NCBI RefSeq assembly: GCF_029210375.1
Contig: NZ_JARGER010000029.1
Span: 1 to 64,000 of the forward strand
Reading direction: 5' to 3'
DNA length: 64,000 nucleotides
Source of the DNA: Nocardioides sp. YIM 152315
GTDB lineage: Bacteria; Actinomycetota; Actinomycetes; Propionibacteriales; Nocardioidaceae
In this document: positions 54,379-64,000 of the stretch, in pieces
Layout: each line of letters starts with the position of its first letter
How positions within the stretch are numbered: the stretch's first letter is position 1
Program-made: the position numbers and the translations under genes
The notes under the pieces: model-generated
Seen by the model: the letters and a program-made list of their open reading frames with translations, nothing else
Databases searched by the model: none
Told to the model about the DNA's origin: nothing

Positions 54379-55154
54379 TCCGGGTTCGGTACGGCGCCCC
54401 CGTACCGCCGATCGCGCCGGGCGTAGAGCTCGACCGCCTGCCACAGGTGGCGGCGGTCGACGTCGGGCCAGAGCACGTCGGTGAAGACGAGCTCGGCGTA
54501 CGCCGCCTGCCAGAGCATGAAGTTCGAGAGCCGCTGCTCGCCCGAGGTGCGCCACACCATGTCGGCGTCGGCGACCTCGGGCACATAGAGGTGCCGGGCG
54601 AACGTCTTCTCGCTGATCTTCTCGGGGTCGAGCCGCCCGGCGGCGACCTCGCGGCCGATGCTGCGGGCGGTGTCGGCGAGCTCGGCGCGACCGCCGTAGT
54701 TGACGCACATGGTCAGCGTCAGCACGTCGTTCTTCCGGGTCAGCTCCTCGGCCGTGCGGAGCTCGTCGACGACCGACTTCCACAGCCGCGGCGTGCGGCC
54801 CGCCCAGCGGACCCGGACCCCCAGCTCGTGCATCTCGTCGCGGCGGCGACGGATGACGTCGCGGTTGAAGCCCATCAGGAACTTCACCTCATCCGGCGAG
54901 CGCGACCAGTTCTCGGTCGAGAACGCGTAGGCCGAGATCGCCTTGACCCCGATCTCGATGGCGCCCTCGACGACGTCGAAGAGCGAGTGCTCACCCTGCT
55001 CGTGGCCCCGGGTGCGCGGCAGCCCGCGCTCCTTGGCCCAGCGCCCGTTGCCGTCCATCACGATCGCGACGTGCCCGGGCACCAGCGACTTCGGGATCGC
55101 CGGCGGGCGCGCCCCGGACGGGTGCGGCGTCGGTCGGCGTACGTCGCGTCTCAC
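54375..55154 (-). CDS. uppS: isoprenyl (undecaprenyl-type) diphosphate synthase
   Basis: cis-Prenyltransferase that makes the polyprenyl carrier for peptidoglycan and other wall polymers, 259 residues. Motifs are VAIVMDGNGRWA with catalytic D34, GLPRTRGHEQG, AYAFSTENWSR, WAGR, VNYGGRAEL, and DMVWRTSGEQRLSNFMLWQAAYAE split across the last conserved region. It could make decaprenyl rather than undecaprenyl chains. GTG at 55154 is exactly 7 bases after TAGGCT (55167-55162), so it is leaderless. It is followed by a coupled sensor kinase gene. Confidence 0.95.
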   Translation of the reverse strand: MRRDVRRPTPHPSGARPPAIPKSLVPGHVAIVMDGNGRWAKERGLPRTRGHEQGEHSLFDVVEGAIEIGVKAISAYAFSTENWSRSPDEVKFLMGFNRDVIRRRRDEMHELGVRVRWAGRTPRLWKSVVDELRTAEELTRKNDVLTLTMCVNYGGRAELADTARSIGREVAAGRLDPEKISEKTFARHLYVPEVADADMVWRTSGEQRLSNFMLWQAAYAELVFTDVLWPDVDRRHLWQAVELYARRDRRYGGAVPNPE

Positions 55155-55188
55155 GGCCGCGAGCCTAGTGCCGCGCGTCGGAAGTTTC

Positions 55189-55205
55189 TGTGCGCTTCGC
55201 GCACA
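55189..55205 (-). terminator. hairpin between sensor kinase paralog B and uppS
   Basis: TGTGCGC and GCGCACA around TTC form a tight 7-bp hairpin just upstream of the uppS promoter. The 284 bp from 55155 to 55438 contain no gene I can support. The hairpin may end the upstream kinase transcript. Confidence 0.4.
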
Positions 55206-55438
55206 CATGGCACGCGCTCTGCTACGTTGCCGAAGCTCGCGAGACGGGCGGGTATGGCGTCGCTCCGGCGCCTTGCAGCGCACGCACCCTGAGCACGCCA
55301 ACCGTTCAACAACATCCGACGCACGACACTAGTCATGCGACTCCCTCCACGGGCGGCGTCACGCGGAACCGGGTGTCGCGGACGCGCGGCTCCACGGCGG
55401 TCACCAGCGACCGGCGACGTCCCACCTCCACACCTCCC

Positions 55439-57094
55439 TCAGGAGACGAGCTCGGCCGCCCGGATCGGCAGCACGACCCGGAACTCGCTGCCGCGACCGA
55501 TCTCGCTCTCGACCTCGATGACGCCGCCGTGGCTCTCGACGATCGTCTTGGCGATGGCGAGCCCCAGACCGACGCCCTGGATGGCGCGCAGCGTCGCCTC
55601 GCGGGTGCGGAAGAACCGGTTGAAGAGCTGGCCGTGGTCGTCGGAGCTGATGCCGATGCCGGTGTCACGCACCCGGATCACGGCACGGCACTCGGTGTGC
55701 TCGACCTGGACAGACGCGCGCCCACCTCGCTCGGTGTACTTGATCGCGTTCGACACCAGGTGGTCGACGACCTGCGCCAGGCGTCGTGGGTCTCCCGAGT
55801 AGGCGAGCGAGGTGGGTGCGACCACGTGCAGGTCGACCCCGGCACGCTCGGCGTGGGGCCGGGCGGCGAGCACGCACTCGTGCACGATCGTCGCCAGGTC
55901 GGTCGCGCACTCGGCCTGTCGAGCGGCACGGCCGGTGGGCTGCGCCAGGTCGAGCAGGTCGCGGACGAGGCCGTGCAGGCGATGAGCGTTGCGCGCGACG
56001 ACCTCGAGGTGCCGCCGCAGGCCCGGGTCCAGGTCGTCGCGCTCGAGCGCCACCGCGACGTACCCGATGATCGACGTCAGTGGGGTGCGCAGCTCGTGGG
56101 AGACGAGTGCGACGAACTCCTCCTTGACCTGGAGGGCGCGCATCAGCTGGGTCACGTCGGCGTAGGACACCGCGGCACCCATCAGGTTGCCGTCGTCGTC
56201 CTCGACCCGGCGCGCCGAGACCGACATCGCCCGCCGGGCTGCCTCGTCCTCGCCGATCCAGACCCGGGCGTCGTTGAAGTCCTCGCCACGCCTGGCCCTC
56301 GCCGTGGGCACGTCGTCGAGCTCCAGACGATCCGTGCCGCTCTCGTCGAACACCCACGGGTTCGAGAGGTCGCCGCCCGGGTAGGCGAGCTCGGAGAACT
56401 CGGCGAGGCGCTGGTTGACCAGCACCGCCTCACCCTCCGCGTCGAGCAGCGCGAGGCCGATGGGGACGGCCTCGAAGATCGCGTTCGCCGACCGTCGGTT
56501 GCGTTCGATCACGCTCATCGCCGCGACCAGGTCGGCCTCCCGGGCCTCCGCGCGTGCCTGGGCCGACCGGGCCGTTCGGACGCCGAAGGTGATCGCGGCC
56601 GCCGCGATCCCGGCGATCATGGGCAGCGTCACGAGCCGTTCGACGGTGACCGGGCCGGTGCCGTGCACGAGGAGTCCGGGGACGGTGACGGACGCGAGGG
56701 TCGCGACGACCGCCAGCCCGGCACCGGGCAGCCCCAGCTCCAGGCCGAGCCACAGCGCCGGCAGCACGACGAGCGGTGAGGCGCCTCCGAGATCGGGGCC
56801 GGCGGCGAGCATCCCGACCGCGGCGATGTCGAGCACGGCGGCACCCCGCCGTACAGAGGCGACCTCGGCCAGCGACGGACGCAGGACGAGCACCACGGCC
56901 GCGGCCACGGTCAGCAGGATCCCTGCGACCGGCCAGGAGACGGGGTCGCTCAGTCCACCATCGACGGCCCGGACCGCGGCGATGCCCAGCAGGGTGACCG
57001 CGAAGGCACTCTGGAGCACGCGTGGGTCGGGCAGCTCGTCATGCCATGCCAGCTGATTGCCCACCCACCGCAGGCGTCGCCCGAGCCTCCGCAC
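55439..57094 (-). CDS. PAS sensor histidine kinase, paralog B (orphan)
   Basis: A 551-residue kinase with the same plan as paralog A: about six helices (30-185), a linker with ATTRSAQARAEAREADL-like coiled coil, PAS (about 200-318), HisKA with H333 (ALVSHELRTPLTSIIGY) and HATPase (DHLVSNAIKYTERGG, DTGIGI, GVGLGLAI). GTG at 57094 has AGGAGG 4 bases upstream. It follows recO by 72 bp on the same strand. No regulator is adjacent. Confidence 0.92.
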   Translation of the reverse strand: MRRLGRRLRWVGNQLAWHDELPDPRVLQSAFAVTLLGIAAVRAVDGGLSDPVSWPVAGILLTVAAAVVLVLRPSLAEVASVRRGAAVLDIAAVGMLAAGPDLGGASPLVVLPALWLGLELGLPGAGLAVVATLASVTVPGLLVHGTGPVTVERLVTLPMIAGIAAAAITFGVRTARSAQARAEAREADLVAAMSVIERNRRSANAIFEAVPIGLALLDAEGEAVLVNQRLAEFSELAYPGGDLSNPWVFDESGTDRLELDDVPTARARRGEDFNDARVWIGEDEAARRAMSVSARRVEDDDGNLMGAAVSYADVTQLMRALQVKEEFVALVSHELRTPLTSIIGYVAVALERDDLDPGLRRHLEVVARNAHRLHGLVRDLLDLAQPTGRAARQAECATDLATIVHECVLAARPHAERAGVDLHVVAPTSLAYSGDPRRLAQVVDHLVSNAIKYTERGGRASVQVEHTECRAVIRVRDTGIGISSDDHGQLFNRFFRTREATLRAIQGVGLGLAIAKTIVESHGGVIEVESEIGRGSEFRVVLPIRAAELVS

Positions 57095-57166
57095 CTAGCC
57101 TCCTGGATTCGCTCCTTCCGTGCTATCGGCACCACCGGGATCGTCCTGAGAGTCCTGGGCGCTCCG

Positions 57167-57907
57167 TCAGCGTTCGACGTGCTCGAGGGACTTCAAGCCC
57201 CGCTCGAGGTGCCAGGCGAGGTAGGCCGCGACCAGGCCGCCCGCCTCCCGGAGGTGGCGCTGGTGGGCGGCGTCGACGACCGGCCAGTCGCCGGTCAGCA
57301 GCGCCGCGAGCAGGTCCACGGTCTCGGGCGCCGGGTTGGCGGAGCCGGGGACGCGGCACGTCACGCAGAGCATCCCGCCCATCGACGGGTTGAACCAGCG
57401 GTGGGGCCCCGCTCCCGGGCTCGGCACCGCGCCGCACCGTGCGCAGTGCTCGAACGACGGGGCGTACCCGGCGACCGCGAGCGAGCGCAGCAGGTAGGAG
57501 TCGAGCACCTGGCCCGGTCCGTGCTCGCCCGCCACCAGCACGCGGAGCCCGCCGACCAGCAGCAGGAACTGCTGGAGCGCCGGCTCCCGCTCCTCGGGCA
57601 CCAGCCGGTCGGCCGTCTCGAGCATCACGGTGCCGGCGGTGTAGCGGTCGTAGTCGAGCCCGAGGCCCTTCGCGTACGGCGCGAGCGTCTCGGCCTGGGT
57701 GATCGTGTCGAGGTTGCGGCCTTCGGCGAGCTGCAGGTCGACGTGGGTGAACGGCTCGAGCCGGGAGCCGAAGCGCGACGTCGTGCGGCGTACGCCCTTG
57801 GCCACCGCCCGGACCCTCCCGTGGTGGCGGGTCAGCAGCGTGATGATGCGGTCGGCCTCACCCAGCTTGTGGGTGCGCAGCACGATCGCCTCGTCACGGT
57901 AGAGCAC
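57167..57907 (-). CDS. recO: DNA repair protein RecO
   Basis: Recombination mediator that helps RecR and RecA load at gaps. The 246-residue protein has an N-terminal OB fold (YRDEAIVLRTHKLGEADRI, RVRAVAKGVRRTTSRFG) and a C-terminal helical domain with a zinc-type C-x2-C...C-x2-C (CARC, CVTC). GTG at 57907 is 6 bases after CACAAT (57919-57914), a leaderless start. Divergent from the MASE1 kinase. leuA, common next to recO in related genomes, lies just beyond that kinase. Confidence 0.95.
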   Translation of the reverse strand: MLYRDEAIVLRTHKLGEADRIITLLTRHHGRVRAVAKGVRRTTSRFGSRLEPFTHVDLQLAEGRNLDTITQAETLAPYAKGLGLDYDRYTAGTVMLETADRLVPEEREPALQQFLLLVGGLRVLVAGEHGPGQVLDSYLLRSLAVAGYAPSFEHCARCGAVPSPGAGPHRWFNPSMGGMLCVTCRVPGSANPAPETVDLLAALLTGDWPVVDAAHQRHLREAGGLVAAYLAWHLERGLKSLEHVER

Positions 57908-58068
57908 CGTCCAATTGTGCCGGGCCGGATCGGGATCCGGTACGACGGCGGCGGCGCGGCGCGCCTCGGCAGCGCTGCGCGAGCGCGACCGCCGCCTCCG
58001 GCGACTCGAGCCGGTCGCGCCCGGCGTGTACTCGCCGGTAGGGGCCCGCGTGTCAGAGACTGTGCGGC

Positions 58069-62322
<4,254 letters not shown>

Positions 62323-62438
62323 GAGGAGCTGGCGCATCATGACGTGCGCCACGATAGCCCACCCGCCCTCCTCGCGTCTCCGGTCGTCCGCCATCCGGTG
62401 GTCGAGCACCGGTGACGGCGCTGTGCCAGCCTGAGGGC

Positions 62439-62924
62439 ATGTCCCGGCTGCTCGTCGTCCACCACTCCCCGACCCCGACCGTCCGTGCGCTGACCGACGC
62501 GGTGCTGGCGGGGGCGCACGACGACGAGATCGACGGCGTCGAGGTGGTGGAGCGGGAGGCCCTGGACGCGCGCGCCGAGGACGTGCTGGCGGCGGACGGC
62601 TACCTCCTCGGGACGACCGCCAACTTCGGGTACATGAGCGGGGCGCTCAAGCACTTCTTCGACACGATCTTCCTCGAGGCGGGCGGGGCGCTCTCCGACG
62701 ACGGCTCGGCGGCCGCGACCGAGACGGGTGGCAAGAAGCCGTACGGGCTCTGGGTGCACGGGCGGTACGACGTGACGGGTGCGGTCCGGTCCGTGCAGTC
62801 GATCGTGGGCGCGCTGCCCTGGGTCCAGGCGGCCGAGGTGCTCGAGGTCGTCGGCGACGTCGAGGACCGGCACCGGGAGGCGGCGTACGAGCTCGGCGGG
62901 ACCCTGGCCGCACTGCTGACCTGA
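62439..62924 (+). CDS. flavodoxin-like NAD(P)H-dependent FMN reductase
   Basis: A 161-residue flavodoxin-fold protein with LLVVHHSPTPTVRALTDAV at the FMN phosphate loop and LLGTTANFGYMSGALKHFFD, the WrbA/NAD(P)H-oxidoreductase-type second loop. The redox partner is unknown. ATG at 62439 is 6 bases after CAGCCT (leaderless), though GAGGG immediately upstream could serve as an SD. Divergent from the leuA leader, whose -10 lies 80 bp away. Confidence 0.87.
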   Translation: MSRLLVVHHSPTPTVRALTDAVLAGAHDDEIDGVEVVEREALDARAEDVLAADGYLLGTTANFGYMSGALKHFFDTIFLEAGGALSDDGSAAATETGGKKPYGLWVHGRYDVTGAVRSVQSIVGALPWVQAAEVLEVVGDVEDRHREAAYELGGTLAALLT

Positions 62925-62975
62925 GCGACAGCGGTACGATCGCGCGGACCGCCGCCGAGCCTGAGAGGAGAACGC

Positions 62976-63746
62976 GTGCGCCTCGCCGTGCTCGCTCTCG
63001 CGGTCGCGCTGTCCCTCACCGCCTGTGGCAACCGTGACGGCGAGCCCGCCGACATGGAGGCGCCGGAGCTCGGGGCGTGCCGGGTGCTCACTTCGGACGA
63101 GGTCGCCCAGCCGGCCGACGACACCGCGCCCGTGCCGTGCGCTGAGGCCCACACGGCCGAGACCTACGCGGTCGGCGACCTGCCGAGCGACTTCGACGAC
63201 GTCGACTACGACGACTCTGAGCTCGGCGCCTGGGCGTACGCGAAGTGCTCGGACGGGTTCCGGGAGTTCCTCGGCGCCGATGAGAGCCTCGTGATGCGCA
63301 CCGTGGTCAGCTGGGCGTGGTTCCGCCCGTCGCAGGACGCCTGGGACGAGGGTGCCCGCTGGTTCCGCTGCGACGTCGTCGGCGGCGGCGAGCAGAGCAA
63401 GGAGTACGTCGACCTGCCAACGAGCGCCCGCGACCTGCTGCTCGGCCGGCCGAAGGACTCCTGGATGGTCTGCGCCGACGGCGCCACGGTCGCCGGATCC
63501 GTCAAGGTGCCGTGCACGGAGGCGCACACCTGGCGGGCCGTCACCACGATCTCGCTGGGCGAGCGCAAGGACGACTACCCCGGAGACCGGATGGTCGAGG
63601 TGACGACACGCGACTTCTGCTCGAAGTCGGTCGGGGCCTGGCTCAACTACCCCGTGGACTACGACTTCGGCTACACGTGGTTCCACGAGGCCGAGTGGCA
63701 GGCCGGCAACCGGCGGTCCGTGTGCTGGGCCAAGACGGCCCAATGA
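62976..63746 (+). CDS. lipoprotein with two septum-formation-type domains
   Basis: A 256-residue lipoprotein (lipobox LTAC, C17). Two repeats each carry the septum-formation family pattern: PVPCAEAHTAETYAVGDL (first) and KVPCTEAHTWRAVTTISL (second), each followed by a C-terminal Cys in CSDGF or CSKSV and a CDV/CWA strand. The family is linked to cell division or envelope in actinobacteria, but no mechanism is established. GTG at 62976 has GAGAGGAG upstream. It overlaps the next gene by 4 bases. Confidence 0.82.
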   Translation: MRLAVLALAVALSLTACGNRDGEPADMEAPELGACRVLTSDEVAQPADDTAPVPCAEAHTAETYAVGDLPSDFDDVDYDDSELGAWAYAKCSDGFREFLGADESLVMRTVVSWAWFRPSQDAWDEGARWFRCDVVGGGEQSKEYVDLPTSARDLLLGRPKDSWMVCADGATVAGSVKVPCTEAHTWRAVTTISLGERKDDYPGDRMVEVTTRDFCSKSVGAWLNYPVDYDFGYTWFHEAEWQAGNRRSVCWAKTAQ

Positions 63747-64000
63747 GGGCTGCGGCAGCGCTGGTCGTGGCGGGCACGCTGCTGCTCGGCGCGTGCACCG
63801 GCGTCGACCAGCCCGACGAGCCCGCCTCGTCGCCCTCGCCCGAGGCGAAGGCCGAGGCGCCGACGCCGCCTCCGCCGCCGGAGCGCGACGCCTGCTACCG
63901 GCTCGACTACGACGAGGCGATCGCCACGAGCAACGACGCGAGTCCGGTCCCCTGCCGGCGTCGCCACACCGCGCGGACGGTCGCGGTGGGTGATGGTCGT
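63743..64000 (+). CDS. lipoprotein, septum-formation-type paralog (partial)
   Basis: The first 86 codons of a second lipoprotein, cut by the window end. It has a signal peptide with lipobox LLGAC (C17), a long Pro/Ala/Glu-rich linker (PEAKAEAPTPPPPPE), then CYRLDYDEAIATSND and PVPCRRRHTARTVAVGDG, which matches the first repeat of the preceding gene. ATG at 63743 overlaps the upstream stop (ATGA). The two proteins are likely produced together as related envelope components. Confidence 0.8.
   Translation, partial: MRAAAALVVAGTLLLGACTGVDQPDEPASSPSPEAKAEAPTPPPPPERDACYRLDYDEAIATSNDASPVPCRRRHTARTVAVGDGR

Overview
The window is a GC-rich (about 70% or more by eye) actinobacterial chromosome segment. 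Gene content and promoter style fit the Nocardioidaceae (Nocardioides-like): leaderless TAnnnT-N6/7-GTG gene starts, the rRNA leader boxA, alpha2-type glyS, dnaG beside dgt, and uppS near recO. The organism call is an inference. There is no prophage, transposase, integrase or CRISPR array; this is core chromosome with several accessory operons.

Layout. 1-430: leader and tandem promoters of an rRNA operon that runs leftward out of the window. 431-8500: tyrS, a Ser/Thr kinase, a large hybrid histidine kinase, two small membrane proteins, an aldo/keto reductase and a DHFR-like reductase. 8505-23315: a leftward ten-gene block. It encodes a serine hydrolase, a complete peptide ABC transporter, an S9 peptidase fused to a second serine hydrolase, an M20 deacylase, a GNAT acyltransferase and an N-acylamino-acid racemase, with a PucR regulator at the end. 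The last three enzymes match the D-to-L amino acid conversion route through N-succinyl intermediates, so I read the block as import and use of D-amino-acid-containing peptides. 23450-31500: tRNA-Met, a self-regulated ArsR/SRPBCC-DUF72 pair, a PIG-L deacetylase, a flavoprotein and two two-component systems. 31640-36040: exported M20 peptidase, exported serine hydrolase with an I36-type peptidase inhibitor and a WYL regulator, tRNA-Asn. 36090-42680: dnaG, a dehydrogenase, dgt and a NarL-type two-component system, divergent from an FtsX-type ABC exporter (42837-44813).

44780-49520: exported cell-wall-type protein, a dihydrouridine synthase, a lipoprotein, glyS and a small monooxygenase. 49544-52707: a zinc-uptake operon with its Fur-family regulator under two tandem Zur boxes. 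52729-60492: uppS between two paralogous PAS sensor kinases, recO, and a third MASE1 kinase. 60449-62356: leuA with a leucine leader peptide and an RNA switch that can hide the leuA ribosome-binding site. 62439-64000: a flavodoxin-like reductase and two related lipoproteins, the second cut by the window end.

Recurrent themes are ATGA-coupled operons, leaderless starts (about seventeen genes), orphan sensor kinases, and a dispersed palindromic repeat (GGTGGTT...AACCACC) that supplies the stop codon of two genes.
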